Source of the DNA: Nitrosomonadales bacterium | GTDB lineage: Bacteria; Pseudomonadota; Gammaproteobacteria; Burkholderiales; Gallionellaceae | Direction of reading: 5' to 3' | Length of the DNA: 64,000 nt | Assembly (NCBI GenBank): GCA_016208015.1 | Contig: JACQYW010000003.1 | Coordinates: 1-64,000 of the forward strand | Shown: piece after piece, positions 26,556 to 36,978 of the stretch | Layout: each line of letters starts with the position of its first letter | Numbering within the stretch: the stretch's first letter is position 1 | Notes under the pieces: model-generated | The model's database searches: none | What the model was told of the DNA's origin: nothing | Seen by the model: the letters and a program-made list of their open reading frames with translations, nothing else | Position numbers and translations under genes: made by a program

Positions 26556-28793
26556 ATGCAAGAAAAGACAGAAAACAGAACATCGCCGGATGATGCACAG
26601 AATGGTCACACCGCCGGTGTGAACCAAAGTGCGGTCATACACAAACTCGCGCCGCCGCGATCCGGCAGCGATGTGGTCGGCAAACTCCGTCAAACAGGCG
26701 TAGGCAGGCTATATACCAATCACCTGAAGCACAATCCGGCGATCCGGTCGGTTGTCATATGGGTTTGGAAAAACTTTTACCCGGTATATCTGAGATATTT
26801 CGTTATCACGAGATCGCGGAAATGGAAGAGATTGGTCCGCTTCTCCGATTTCATAAAGGATGGTTCGGTCAACAGATACACGCTGGCTGAATCCTGCATC
26901 GTCGAATCGCCGATACCGAGGGTGTTTCCGATCACCGATCAGGAGCATTTGGCACCACCGGCGGAACGTTATACCTTTCCGAAGGTGCAAGTGGCCATCG
27001 TGAACGATGCGCTTCAATATGGGGGTACCAATCTGGTGTTCGTCGGCGATTCGGCGATATGCCATGATCTATACGACTTCAAGAGCGACTTCACGTCCGA
27101 GGAGCTTCATGGTCGGGCAGTCATCGATACCAAACGCGGACGCATGCGCTGCTTCTCGCACGATGAGTCACCTGAGCAAGTTGCCGAGGCCGCCACCTTT
27201 GTCGATGCTTGCGCGTCCAATTACGCGCACTGGATGACGGAGGTATTGCCGCGCATCGCTTTGTTCTGCGCAGAGAGCCAGTTCAGGGACGTGCCCATCG
27301 TGATCAATGACGGGTTGCACAAGAACATTATGGAATCGCTGTTGCTGATTGCAGGCGGGGGGCGAGAGATCATCACGCTGCCGGTCGGGAGGGCGCTGGC
27401 GATTCACAAGCTCTACCTGACATCGGTGACGGGCTATGTACCATTTGACCGCCGTTCGAACAAGTTGTCTGGTCATTCCCACGGCCTCTTCAGTCCGGAG
27501 GCACTCAAAAGGCTCAGCCAGCGCCTGAGCGGAAAAATTCCGGAAATCGAAGGCCGCACCTGGCCGGAGAAGATATTTCTGCGGCGCAACTCCGGGACGA
27601 GAAAGGTCACCAACGCAGCGAAGTTGGAGCAGCTGCTGGTCCGTTGCGGTTACACGGTGGTTGAACCGGAGAAACTCACACTTTCTGAACAGTTGCATTA
27701 CTTCAGGAATGCCAAGGCGATAATCGGTGCCACAGGGGCGGCATTCGCGAATGCCATCTTCTGCCAGTGTGATGCCCGGGTGACCGTGCTGATGTCCAAG
27801 CACGAGAACATGATCTACCGGTACTGGTGCAACATGCTTGCCCCGCTGGGCGTCAAGGTCGATTACATACTCGGCCACATCGTGGACAACCACCATTTCG
27901 GCATTCATGGCGATTTTGAAGTCGTTCTCGAGGATGTCATCGAGATGCTCGAAGCCGATGGCAGCTACAAAGTACCCGCAGAAGTCTTTACTTGGCTCAA
28001 CGCATTGGAGATTGCCGAGAAACAGGAGGCAGAAAGAAGCACGTTGATACATCCGACCGCACTGGTTGCTCTGGAGGCCAGGCTCGGCGAAGGAGTCGAG
28101 ATCGGTCCCTACTCCATCATTCACGGGAATGTGGTCTTGGGCAACCGGGTCAAGGTGGCTGCCTACTGCGAGCTGGGGATAGCGACCCCGCTGGGCGATG
28201 GCAGCCCGCTCGTCATCGGCGATGATGCGCTCATACGCTCGCATTCCGTTTTCTACGAATCTTCCTCTTTTGGTGCAAAGCTGGTCACGGGTCATCGTGT
28301 GACAGTCAGGGAGAATACGGTCGCCGGTACTGGTTTCCAGATCGGCACGCTCAGCGAGATACAGGGTGATTGCACGATCGGCAACTATGTCCGCTTCCAG
28401 TCGAATGTGTTCGTGGGAAAGAAGACGACGATAGGCAACTTCGTCTGGGTGCTGCCCTATGTGGTCCTCACCAACGACCCGACGCCGCCGAGCGACAACC
28501 TGATCGGCTGCACCCTTGAAGATTTCGCCAGCATCGCCGCCGCCTCGGTGGTGTTGCCGGGAGTGACGGTCGGGCATCATGCACTGGTTGCGGCAAAAGC
28601 ATGCGTCACAAAAGATGTGCCGCCGCACAAGGTCGTTGCGGGTGTGCCGGCGCGCGTCGTTGGCGACACCAAGGACATCAAGTTGCGCAACGGATCGGGA
28701 GAGCCGGCATACCCGTGGACACGCCATTTCACACGCGGTTATCCGGAAGCGATCGTTGCTGGCTGGGTTAACGAAGAGGGAAAAAATGATTGA
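26556..28793 (+). CDS. Fusion of GT61 glycosyltransferase and hexapeptide-repeat acyltransferase
   Basis: 745 residues. The N-terminal 110 residues are basic and poorly conserved-looking. A GT61 (DUF563) domain covers about 140-460, with NYAHWMTEVLPRI (222-234) and the GATGAAFAN block (391-399). A left-handed beta-helix acyltransferase covers about 495-705, with hexapeptide repeats (IGPYSIIHGNVVLGN, IGNYVRFQSNVFVG, VTVGHHALVAAKACVTKDVPP) and the terminal GVPARVVG. The next genes are FdtA- and FdtB-like, so the acyltransferase half is probably the FdtC step that N-acetylates a dTDP-3-amino-3,6-dideoxyhexose, and the transferase half may use the product. Confidence 0.88.
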   Translation: MQEKTENRTSPDDAQNGHTAGVNQSAVIHKLAPPRSGSDVVGKLRQTGVGRLYTNHLKHNPAIRSVVIWVWKNFYPVYLRYFVITRSRKWKRLVRFSDFIKDGSVNRYTLAESCIVESPIPRVFPITDQEHLAPPAERYTFPKVQVAIVNDALQYGGTNLVFVGDSAICHDLYDFKSDFTSEELHGRAVIDTKRGRMRCFSHDESPEQVAEAATFVDACASNYAHWMTEVLPRIALFCAESQFRDVPIVINDGLHKNIMESLLLIAGGGREIITLPVGRALAIHKLYLTSVTGYVPFDRRSNKLSGHSHGLFSPEALKRLSQRLSGKIPEIEGRTWPEKIFLRRNSGTRKVTNAAKLEQLLVRCGYTVVEPEKLTLSEQLHYFRNAKAIIGATGAAFANAIFCQCDARVTVLMSKHENMIYRYWCNMLAPLGVKVDYILGHIVDNHHFGIHGDFEVVLEDVIEMLEADGSYKVPAEVFTWLNALEIAEKQEAERSTLIHPTALVALEARLGEGVEIGPYSIIHGNVVLGNRVKVAAYCELGIATPLGDGSPLVIGDDALIRSHSVFYESSSFGAKLVTGHRVTVRENTVAGTGFQIGTLSEIQGDCTIGNYVRFQSNVFVGKKTTIGNFVWVLPYVVLTNDPTPPSDNLIGCTLEDFASIAAASVVLPGVTVGHHALVAAKACVTKDVPPHKVVAGVPARVVGDTKDIKLRNGSGEPAYPWTRHFTRGYPEAIVAGWVNEEGKND

Positions 28794-29199
28794 ACATTGC
28801 AAACTGATCGACTTGCCCAAAATCACTGATCCCAGAGGCAACCTGACCTTTGTCGAGGGTGAACGTCACATCCCGTTCCCGATACGCCGGGTGTACTACC
28901 TGTACGACGTGCCGGGCGGGGCGGAGCGCGGCGCGCACGGACACAAGGAGCTCCAGCAACTGATCATCGCGATGTCCGGTTCGTTCGACATCCATCTGGA
29001 TGACGGTTTCGGGAAGAAGACCTTCCACATGAAACGCAGCTATTATGGTCTTTACATCAGCCCGATGATCTGGCGGGAGATCGACAACTTCTCTTCCGGG
29101 GCGGTCTGCATGGTCCTGGCATCAGAGTACTACGACGAAAAAGACTACTACCGGGATTACGACCAATTCATCAAAGACGCAAAGAAGGCACACAAATGA
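28786..29199 (+). CDS. fdtA: dTDP-4-keto-6-deoxyhexose 3,4-ketoisomerase (FdtA/WxcM-C family)
   Basis: 137-residue single-domain cupin. [17 protein letters not shown] and [18 protein letters not shown] contain the His cluster of the FdtA/QdtA active site. It isomerises dTDP-4-keto-6-deoxyglucose to a 3-keto sugar, the substrate of the following aminotransferase. Sequence alone does not say whether the product is xylo (Fuc3N) or ribo (Qui3N). The start is inside the previous gene (8-bp overlap) with GAAGAGGG 6-8 nt upstream. Confidence 0.9.
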   Translation: MIEHCKLIDLPKITDPRGNLTFVEGERHIPFPIRRVYYLYDVPGGAERGAHGHKELQQLIIAMSGSFDIHLDDGFGKKTFHMKRSYYGLYISPMIWREIDNFSSGAVCMVLASEYYDEKDYYRDYDQFIKDAKKAHK

Positions 29200-30284
29200 A
29201 ATCAGTTCCATTTCTTGATCTGGGAAAACTGCACAGCTCCATTCGCGGGGAACTGGATGCCGCGTATCACCGCGTCATGGACTCCGGCAATTACATCATG
29301 GGGCCGGAACTGGAGGCGTTCGAAGCAGAGTTCGCGCGTTACAGCGAAGTGAAGCACTGCATCGGCGTCGGCAACGGACTCGAGGCGCTGCATCTCCTGC
29401 TCCGTGCCTACGACATCGGTCCCGGCGACGAGGTCATCGTGCCGTCGAACACCTTCATCGCCACCTGGCTCGCCGTCAGCGAATGCGGGGCCACGCCTAT
29501 TCCGGTGGAGCCGGACTCGGTGACGCACAACATCGACCCGGCCCTGATCGGTGCCGCGATCACCAGCCGCACCCGGGTCATCATGCCTGTGCACCTGTAC
29601 GGCCAGCCTGCCGATATGGACCCGATCAACGCGCTGGCTGCAAAGCACGGCTTGATCGTGATCGAGGATGCCGCACAGGCGCAGGGCGCCCGCTACAAAG
29701 GTCGCCGCGCCGGCTCATTGGGTCACGCGGCAGGCACGAGCTTCTATCCCGGAAAGAACCTGGGCGCACTTGGCGATGGCGGTGCAGTACTCACCAACGA
29801 CGACAAGATCGCGGAAAAGGTCCGGCAATTGCGCAACTACGGCTCAAAGGTGAAGTATCAGCATGACATCGCCGGCTACAACAGCCGTCTCGACGAGATG
29901 CAGGCAGCCTTCCTTCGCGTCAAGCTGAGCGTGTTGGATCAGTGGAATGCTCGCCGCCGCGAGATCGCACAGCTCTATACCCGTCTGCTGGCGGGGGCCG
30001 ACATCGGTTTGCCTGCGGTGCCTAATTATGCAGAGCCAGTTTGGCATCTCTATGTCGTGCGCAGCAAACAGCGGGATGCATTGAGGGCGCATCTGGAGCG
30101 TCAGGGCGTTTCGACGGTGATCCACTATCCGACGCCACCGCACCAACAGGGCTGCTACCGGAGTCTGGGCTTGGACGGCTTGCCTGTCGCGGAAGTGCTC
30201 GCTAATGAGGTGCTGAGCCTGCCGATGTCGCCGATGCTTACGGATGAAGAGATACGTTACGTGGTTGCTCAGCTTCGCGCATAG
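29196..30284 (+). CDS. fdtB: dTDP-3-amino-3,6-dideoxyhexose transaminase (FdtB/DegT family)
   Basis: 362 residues. The PLP lysine is K187 in [16 protein letters not shown] and the ring-binding aspartate is D158 in [11 protein letters not shown]. The [13 protein letters not shown] pattern is typical of C3-aminating sugar transaminases (FdtB, QdtB, DesV) and differs from the C4 type seen at 8985 and 49686. It overlaps fdtA by ATGA. The reaction uses glutamate and PLP to aminate the 3-keto sugar made by FdtA. Confidence 0.92.
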   Translation: MKSVPFLDLGKLHSSIRGELDAAYHRVMDSGNYIMGPELEAFEAEFARYSEVKHCIGVGNGLEALHLLLRAYDIGPGDEVIVPSNTFIATWLAVSECGATPIPVEPDSVTHNIDPALIGAAITSRTRVIMPVHLYGQPADMDPINALAAKHGLIVIEDAAQAQGARYKGRRAGSLGHAAGTSFYPGKNLGALGDGGAVLTNDDKIAEKVRQLRNYGSKVKYQHDIAGYNSRLDEMQAAFLRVKLSVLDQWNARRREIAQLYTRLLAGADIGLPAVPNYAEPVWHLYVVRSKQRDALRAHLERQGVSTVIHYPTPPHQQGCYRSLGLDGLPVAEVLANEVLSLPMSPMLTDEEIRYVVAQLRA

Positions 30285-30345
30285 CATTCATACAGGGATA
30301 GTATCGTCACGCAGACGCAGATTATTAATTGAATGGATCGAATCG

Positions 30346-31128
30346 ATGAACAAATTCTTTATCATGACGCGGGGTCGCACCGGGTCGACAGCGATAGTTG
30401 ATGTCTTGAACAAGACGAAAAGCGTGCACACAACAAGAGAGCAAGAGATCTTTCTGAGACACGAGTTTCCACAAATCCGGAAAAATTTCCCAGATTTGAA
30501 GAATTACCCGTCGACGCTTCCGTTCGAACTCTGGAAGACCCAGACCCCGAAGTGGTGGAGTTACCTGCCCTATCGCCGCATGGATGCATGGCTGATCAAC
30601 CGATATTTGCAGGATGCCGAGAAACTTGCGATGCAGGAAGGGGTGGGTGCCTTCGGCTTCAAGGTGCTGAGCAATCATTTTGATGAAAACCCATCACTTA
30701 AGGGTACGCTGCTTGCCTGCGGCTATCGTGTGTTGTATCTGAAGCGCAACGTTCCGCATCAGGTGATCTCAGGCATGATTGCAAAACAGCGTGGTGTGTA
30801 TAACACCAAGAAAGACTTCCAGGATGATACGCGCTACATCCTCGACATCGATGAATTCAAGAAACTGGTCGAGTGGGAAGCGCAATCAGTTGCCAGAGAT
30901 CTTGAGTTGTTAAGGTCTTCCGGCTTCAATTTCATCGAGGTGACCTATGAGGAATTCATGGCGGACCGCGAAGCGTTCTTCGTCCGCGTCCTGGCATTCC
31001 TCGGCGTACCGCCAGAAGTGCCGCAGGCGAGTTCCTATTCAGTGATGATCAAGGACTTGAAACATACCGTTGAGAATTACCAGGCTGTGGCAGAGTGCGC
31101 GGCAACGATGGGCATGAGCATTGAATAG
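30346..31128 (+). CDS. Sulfotransferase family protein
   Basis: 260 residues. The N-terminal PAPS 5'-phosphosulfate loop is FIMTRGRTGSTAIVDVL (residues 5-21). A second element, RVLYLKRNVPHQVISGMI near residue 125-142, corresponds to the 3'-phosphate site with R and S. This layout resembles Stf0/NodH-type carbohydrate sulfotransferases. The nearby cysC and cysQ genes support sulfation of a locally made glycan. An in-frame start upstream would add 34 residues overlapping fdtB and is less likely. GC is lower than in fdtB. Confidence 0.88.
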   Translation: MNKFFIMTRGRTGSTAIVDVLNKTKSVHTTREQEIFLRHEFPQIRKNFPDLKNYPSTLPFELWKTQTPKWWSYLPYRRMDAWLINRYLQDAEKLAMQEGVGAFGFKVLSNHFDENPSLKGTLLACGYRVLYLKRNVPHQVISGMIAKQRGVYNTKKDFQDDTRYILDIDEFKKLVEWEAQSVARDLELLRSSGFNFIEVTYEEFMADREAFFVRVLAFLGVPPEVPQASSYSVMIKDLKHTVENYQAVAECAATMGMSIE

Positions 31129-31160
31129 GGGCGACTATTTATGAAAGACATAAAACAAAC

Positions 31161-32003
31161 ATGAAAAAACAGTTGCCCATGAGCAGATCACCCATAGACT
31201 TTCTTTATGATTCTTTCATAAAGAAATATTCGAGTCTTATTCTATTGGCTGGTCCACCTCGTAGCGGCACAACGTGGTTGAACAGGGAATTATGTAATGA
31301 AGTAAACATGTTCCCGTTTCTGCCAGAATGCACCCTGCTGACCCAACAGGTCGAGCTATACAGCCGGACGTTGAATCACTGCGATCCCCAGCGATTCCTG
31401 GCCTACTTCGGCAATAAGCAGAATTTGTTGATCTATTACCGCAAGAATGTGGCTAGGCTGCTTAACCAGACCGCATCGCTTCATCGCAAACCAAAAGCCA
31501 CAACGCTGGTTCTTAAAGATCCCAATCTCACCCTTTATCTGGCTGAGGTAAAAGACCTGTTCCCGCCGCACAAGTTGATAGTATTAGTGCGGGATCCACG
31601 CGATGTGCTGGCATCCATGAAAAACGTGATAGTCAGAAAACAGATGAAATGGGATCTGCAAGCGGAGGCTAACCAGTTGTTCTCCTATTACCACAGTATA
31701 GCGAACCTTCAACAACAAGAAGTTCAGAATTGTTTGTTTGTGCGCTATGAAGATATTGTCGCGGGAACAACTGCAGCCCTGCAGGATTTTCTGCAGCAAC
31801 CCGTTCTGCAAAATACCTCCCACAACAAAGATGTCAACAACGTGCGTGAACAGCTCGATGAGGCAGATCCGTTCTTCTCTGAGCTGTACCTGCAACCCAC
31901 AACGTCGAAGAAGATCGGCAGTTACCGGGATATTCTGTCTGATGACGAGGTTAGGCATATCGAGGCCGTATACTCTGGCGTAATCAAACATTGGCACTAT
32001 TGA
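31161..32003 (+). CDS. Sulfotransferase family protein (second copy, distinct)
   Basis: 280 residues. The 5'-phosphosulfate loop LAGPPRSGTTWLNREL is at about 28-43, and the 3'-phosphate motif LIVLVRDPRDVLASM is near 138-152. It shares only the PAPS motifs with the upstream gene and looks like a different subfamily (Sulfotransfer_3-like), so two positions may be sulfated. It is AT-rich compared with the locus average, suggesting separate acquisition. The acceptor is unknown. Confidence 0.9.
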   Translation: MKKQLPMSRSPIDFLYDSFIKKYSSLILLAGPPRSGTTWLNRELCNEVNMFPFLPECTLLTQQVELYSRTLNHCDPQRFLAYFGNKQNLLIYYRKNVARLLNQTASLHRKPKATTLVLKDPNLTLYLAEVKDLFPPHKLIVLVRDPRDVLASMKNVIVRKQMKWDLQAEANQLFSYYHSIANLQQQEVQNCLFVRYEDIVAGTTAALQDFLQQPVLQNTSHNKDVNNVREQLDEADPFFSELYLQPTTSKKIGSYRDILSDDEVRHIEAVYSGVIKHWHY

Positions 32004-32028
32004 TGCTCTCTCGACCCACGCAAAAGAT

Positions 32029-33480
32029 ATGAGCCTCATGGGATACACCTCGCTACATTCAGTGGCGGAGCACATCTCTCGATTAGTCGAGGCCGGGGAG
32101 TTCAATAGCGCCTTGGAATTGGTCCATGACTTTATCGAGCGCATCTTTACCGAGCCCTTGTGCACATCGCAGGTACTCGGTTCAAAGCGGCTGGATGAGC
32201 TGTGCCAGCGCATCGGCAGCATCAATCTTGCCGGGATCGACCGTAGCTCTTTTGCTGTGCTGCCGGAATCGACGCAGCCGGTCTATGCGTATGTCGTGAC
32301 CAAATTGCAGAGATCGGGCGGGCATACAAGGGTCATCGAGGATTTCATCAAGGCTCGACCCCATGCATGGCACGTCATTCTGTCGACCGAACTGGCCGGA
32401 AGCTCGGAAGCCGATCATCTGATGAGCGGGCTGGCGAATCAGGTTCATGTCGTCTTTGAATCGGCGGGTAAACAGGATGACCACCAGCAGCGACTTGATT
32501 GGTTACAGAGGCGCCTGCTTGAGGTGCGCCCCCAAAGGGTGTGCCTGTTCAACCATCATCAGGATAGCGTCGCTGTCGCGGCGGTCCAGCCTGGAATGGG
32601 ATTCAATATCAGTTTCTATCATCATGGCGATCATCATCTGTGTCTGGGGGTTTTTCTGCCGCAGGCGGAACATATCGATCCGCATCCGATGGGCTATCAC
32701 AGCTGTCGCGACGAGCTGGGCATGGACAACATCTACATCCCGCTCACGATCGAGGATAAAGGCGAGCGCTTCGCCGGTCAGCCGTTCATGCATGACGGTG
32801 TGCTCACCACTTGTACGGCAGCCCGCTCCAACAAGATCGAGATCCCTTATTTCGTCAGCTATCTGGATATGGTCCCGGAACTTCTCAAGGCTACCGGCGG
32901 CAGGCATGTCCATATCGGCCGGTTGACCCCGTGGGCGCTGTTCCGCATCCGGCGCGGGTTGAAGCGTCTTGGAATTTCAGCCGACCGGTTCGTTTACACG
33001 CCGTGGGTTCCCAGTGTCTGGAAGGCGCTGCAAGAACACCATGTGGATCTGTACGTCGCCTCTTTTCCGTACGGCGGCGGACTTACGCTTATCGAGGCGA
33101 TGGGGGCGGGGATGCCGGTCGTGCTGCACCAGCACGTTTTTTCCCGCGTGCTGAGCGGGATCGATATAGCCTATCCCGGTGTCTTCAGCTGGCGCGAACC
33201 GGCAGAGCTATTGGGCATCTGCTCGAGTGTCACCGCCGGACAGCTTCAGCAACACAGTCTGTTGGCGCGCACGCAATACGAGAAATATCACAGCCAGCAG
33301 GTATTGGTCGAAGCGCTGGCCACGGATGATGGCAAAGGGATAACGCCGCCCGGTCTGAGCGACAGTTTCCGGCCGCAGCGCGACGAGTTCGCAGCCTGGC
33401 TGGAGAGCCAAGTCACTATCGGGCATTTGCTGCGCCGGTCGGCCTATCGCATCTTGCGGGCGTTGCGCAATCGCCTTTGA
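32029..33480 (+). CDS. Glycosyltransferase, GT-B fold
   Basis: 483 residues. A roughly 80-residue N-terminal helical region precedes YVVTKLQRSGGHTRVIEDFIKA, which is the donor-side loop of GT-B enzymes. The C-terminal domain has the donor site VDLYVASFPYGGGLTLIEAMGAGMPVVLHQH. A His-rich stretch (FYHHGDHHLCLG) lies in the middle. The start is uncertain: ATG 32029 and ATG 32038 are both possible and neither has a strong ribosome site. Probably an O-unit transferase linked to the sulfation module. Confidence 0.8.
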   Translation: MSLMGYTSLHSVAEHISRLVEAGEFNSALELVHDFIERIFTEPLCTSQVLGSKRLDELCQRIGSINLAGIDRSSFAVLPESTQPVYAYVVTKLQRSGGHTRVIEDFIKARPHAWHVILSTELAGSSEADHLMSGLANQVHVVFESAGKQDDHQQRLDWLQRRLLEVRPQRVCLFNHHQDSVAVAAVQPGMGFNISFYHHGDHHLCLGVFLPQAEHIDPHPMGYHSCRDELGMDNIYIPLTIEDKGERFAGQPFMHDGVLTTCTAARSNKIEIPYFVSYLDMVPELLKATGGRHVHIGRLTPWALFRIRRGLKRLGISADRFVYTPWVPSVWKALQEHHVDLYVASFPYGGGLTLIEAMGAGMPVVLHQHVFSRVLSGIDIAYPGVFSWREPAELLGICSSVTAGQLQQHSLLARTQYEKYHSQQVLVEALATDDGKGITPPGLSDSFRPQRDEFAAWLESQVTIGHLLRRSAYRILRALRNRL

Positions 33481-33531
33481 TAGTGCGGCACAGAATCAGA
33501 GGCGTACAAATAGCTTTAGAGGGGAAACAAA

Positions 33532-34341
<810 letters not shown>

Positions 34342-34396
34342 AAGAGTGCTTCTAACTCAGTTTCATCCCGGATAAGTTATTGGGCGGCAAAAATTT

Positions 34397-34472
34397 CGTC
34401 ATTGATAGAACTACCAGCCATTCGACTAAGCCCGCAAGCGGGCAAGTCGCTGGTTATGCGCCGGAATGACGG
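34397..34472. repeat. Dispersed hairpin element, copy 1
   Basis: Begins cgtcattgatagaac and ends with ccggaatgacgg. It folds into a long three-segment hairpin: ACCAG (34413-34417) with CTGGT (34450-34454), CGACT (34423-34427) with AGTCG (34445-34449), and GCCCGC (34430-34435) with GCGGGC (34438-34443). A second copy at 44088-44209 has paired substitutions in the stem. It occupies the gap between cysQ and hipB. Confidence 0.8.
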
Positions 34473-34572
34473 CTTAATGGTATTAGGGAGAGTCAGTTTT
34501 CGGTCGGTCAGTACATCTTGATATTTGAAAATCCTTATAGCGAGTCAAACAATAGCGTAACGTAACTCAATA

Positions 34573-34614
34573 TAGACAATTAGGCAGCGCATCATCTATA
34601 ATGCGATACATTAT
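34573..34614 (+). promoter_or_regulatory. hipBA promoter with overlapping inverted-repeat operator
   Basis: TAGACA (34573-34578) and a consensus TATAAT (34597-34602) are separated by 18 bp. The inverted repeat ATAATG-CGATA-CATTAT (34598-34614) overlaps the -10 and the start codon at 34613. The predicted transcript would begin near 34609, so the mRNA would be leaderless or nearly so. HipB proteins usually bind such repeats to repress their own operon. Confidence 0.6.
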
Positions 34615-34924
34615 GCCAAGCAAGCCATCAACACTTTTTCCGTCTGAGGCCCAACTGCTCATCAAGCTGGGTGAGAGATTGAAGATGGCCAGGCTACGCC
34701 GCAAACTTTCGACGGCGACGGTCGCTGCTCGGGCGCACATTTCCAGAATGACGCTGTATCGAGTTGAAGAGGGATTGCCGGCGGTCGGGATTGGAGTCTA
34801 TCTGCGCGTTCTTGTGGTGCTGGGCTTGGAGAGCGACATGGAATTGGTGGCCGCAGACGATAAGCTCGGTCGGAAGCTGCAGGATCTGGAATTGCCTACC
34901 AGGCAGAGGGCCAGGAAGTCATGA
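34613..34924 (+). CDS. hipB: HipB-like XRE-family antitoxin/regulator
   Basis: 103 residues with a helix-turn-helix (LGERLKMARLRRKL, then STATVAARAHISRMTLYRVEEG) of the XRE/HipB class and a basic C-terminus. The next gene, overlapping by ATGA, encodes a HipA kinase, which fixes the assignment. The ATG at 34613 is preferred over 34601, because 34601 lies within the -10 hexamer and could not be on the transcript. It should neutralise HipA and repress the operon. Confidence 0.88.
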   Translation: MPSKPSTLFPSEAQLLIKLGERLKMARLRRKLSTATVAARAHISRMTLYRVEEGLPAVGIGVYLRVLVVLGLESDMELVAADDKLGRKLQDLELPTRQRARKS

Positions 34925-36162
34925 ATGACGTTCTTGAAGTATGGCTGGATGTGGATTTTCTCCCCGAGCTAACGCGGGTTGGTTCTCTTGCACATGATCG
35001 GGGCCAGATCCGGTTTTCATATGATCGTCAGTGGTTGGACAATCCGGCATGCTTCGTGTTGGATCCCGATTTATCTCTGGATAGTGCCCCGTTCTTTCCA
35101 AAGCCGGAAAGCGGGAACTTTGGCATTTTCCTGGATTCCTCGCCGGATGGGTGGGGCCAGACACTCATGGATCGGCGGGAGCTGCTTGAAGCGAAGGACG
35201 CGGGCCGCCCGGCGCGCAAACTATATGCATGGGATTATCTGATCGGAGTACAAGATGCCACGAGGCAGGGGGCTCTTCGCTTTTGCTTGCCGGGAAGAGA
35301 AAATTTCCTTGCAGACGATAAGCTGCCGGCCCCTCCTGTGACAAGTCTTCGGGAACTGGAATCTATCGCGCGTGAATTAACCAACAAGCACATTCATGAT
35401 CTTGATGCACTTCGCAAATGGCTTGCGGTTCTCGTGGCCCCTGGCGCATCGCTTGGCGGCGCGAGGCCCAAAGCGAATTTCGTGGAAGCGGACGGATCCT
35501 TATGGATCGCCAAATTTCCATCGCGGTACGATGAAATGGACGTGGGGGCCTGGGAAATGGTCACTCATACCTTGGCGCATAAAGCAGGCGTGGATGTGCC
35601 GCCGGCGATGCTTAAGAAATTCAATAGTGAATATCACACGTTTTGCGTTAAGCGCTTTGATCGCATTGGCGCTAAGCGGGTGTTCTATGCGTCGGCGATG
35701 ACGATGCTGAAGAAATCCAGTAGCGAGAATTCGAGTTATCTGGATCTGGCGCAGGCCGTGCAATTTCATTGTTCCAGGGACAAGATTGAAACGGATCTCG
35801 AACAGTTATATCGCCGCGTTGCGTTTAATGTTGCCGTATCGAATCGGGACGACCATTTGAGAAATCATGGATTCATTCTGACAAAAGACGGTTGGACTCT
35901 TTCCCCGGCGTTCGACATAAATCCCAACAGGGACAAAACTGAACACGTCCTGAATATAGATGATCGTGACAACCGCCCCAGCCTTGAAACGGTAATGTCT
36001 ACTGCCGACTTTTACCGGCTTGACCGGGCGCGTGCCGAAAGAATTGTAGAAGAGGTGCTTGACGCGGTCGGCACATGGAAAGAAGTGGCAAAAGGGATTG
36101 GTGTAAGTGCGGTGGAATTGGAATCTGTCGGCGGTGCATTTATGCCGGAGCGTCAATTTTGA
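34921..36162 (+). CDS. hipA: HipA-type serine/threonine kinase toxin
   Basis: 413 residues. The N-terminal couple domain has FGIFLDSSPDGWGQTLMDRR. The loop GASLGGARPKANF carries Ser177, in the position of the autophosphorylated serine of E. coli HipA. WIAKFPS provides the ATP-binding lysine (K198), and NRDDHLRNHGF (308-318) holds the catalytic aspartate, followed by SPAFDINP. HipA phosphorylates glutamyl-tRNA synthetase in E. coli. All key residues appear intact. It lies between cysQ and cysC, splitting the sulfation module. Confidence 0.93.
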   Translation: MNDVLEVWLDVDFLPELTRVGSLAHDRGQIRFSYDRQWLDNPACFVLDPDLSLDSAPFFPKPESGNFGIFLDSSPDGWGQTLMDRRELLEAKDAGRPARKLYAWDYLIGVQDATRQGALRFCLPGRENFLADDKLPAPPVTSLRELESIARELTNKHIHDLDALRKWLAVLVAPGASLGGARPKANFVEADGSLWIAKFPSRYDEMDVGAWEMVTHTLAHKAGVDVPPAMLKKFNSEYHTFCVKRFDRIGAKRVFYASAMTMLKKSSSENSSYLDLAQAVQFHCSRDKIETDLEQLYRRVAFNVAVSNRDDHLRNHGFILTKDGWTLSPAFDINPNRDKTEHVLNIDDRDNRPSLETVMSTADFYRLDRARAERIVEEVLDAVGTWKEVAKGIGVSAVELESVGGAFMPERQF

Positions 36163-36284
36163 CCCAGGGCCGGTATACAGCAATAAGGGGGTACTTGATA
36201 TGATCGTAACGGCCCGGAAGTAGTGAATGGTGCACGACCGGAGCAATTGGTTGTGCTGGCAAAAAACTGACTGATAAAACTCAA

Positions 36285-36905
36285 ATGACAAAACAGAATA
36301 CGAATTCAACCTCGGATAATGTGGTGTGGCACCACGCCACGGTGACGCGCGCACGCCGCGAGGAGCAGAACGGGCATCGCGGGGCGATACTCTGGTTCAC
36401 CGGCTTGTCGGGCGCGGGCAAGTCCACGCTCGCACATGAAGTCGAAGAACAGCTCCACCGCATGGGCTGCCATACCTTCGTGCTGGACGGCGACAATGTG
36501 CGCCACGGTCTGTGCGGCGATCTGGGGTTCTCGTCGGAAGACCGGGTGGAGAACATCCGCCGCATCGGCGAGGTCGCCAAGTTGTTCATGGAAGCCGGCG
36601 TGATCGTGCTGACCGCTTTCATCTCGCCCTTCCGTGCCGACCGCGACAAGGTGCGAGCCATGGTGCAGCCGGGCGAGTTCGTCGAGATCTATTGCGAGTG
36701 TTCGATCGAGTTGTGCGAACAGCGCGATGTGAAAGGCCTCTACAAGAAGGCGCGCGCCGGCGAGATCAAACATTTCACCGGGATTTCGTCACCTTACGAG
36801 GCGCCGGACAAACCGGAACTGGCGGTGGATACCTCCAAGCCGCTGGATGCGTGCGTGCAGCAGGTGCTGGGCGAACTTGCCAGGGGCAAGATCATTCGGG
36901 GTTGA
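36285..36905 (+). CDS. cysC: Adenylyl-sulfate (APS) kinase
   Basis: 206 residues. P-loop GLSGAGKST (40-48), then [17 protein letters not shown] and the [16 protein letters not shown] segment define APS kinase; [11 protein letters not shown] is the lid region. It makes PAPS, the donor for the two sulfotransferases upstream. No ATP sulfurylase gene is present in this window, so APS must come from elsewhere in the genome. A 122-bp gap with no recognised site separates it from hipA. Confidence 0.96.
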   Translation: MTKQNTNSTSDNVVWHHATVTRARREEQNGHRGAILWFTGLSGAGKSTLAHEVEEQLHRMGCHTFVLDGDNVRHGLCGDLGFSSEDRVENIRRIGEVAKLFMEAGVIVLTAFISPFRADRDKVRAMVQPGEFVEIYCECSIELCEQRDVKGLYKKARAGEIKHFTGISSPYEAPDKPELAVDTSKPLDACVQQVLGELARGKIIRG

Positions 36906-36978
36906 AACTGCTTTAACCCGGCTGTCTTTTAGGCCGGAATGACGGTTTTATAAGCCAGCTCCTTACCTTGGCTTATCC

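Noticed and set aside
34397..34472. Rho-independent terminator after cysQ
   Set aside because: The hairpin is strong but no T tract follows, and a second copy occurs elsewhere; a dispersed repeat explains it better.
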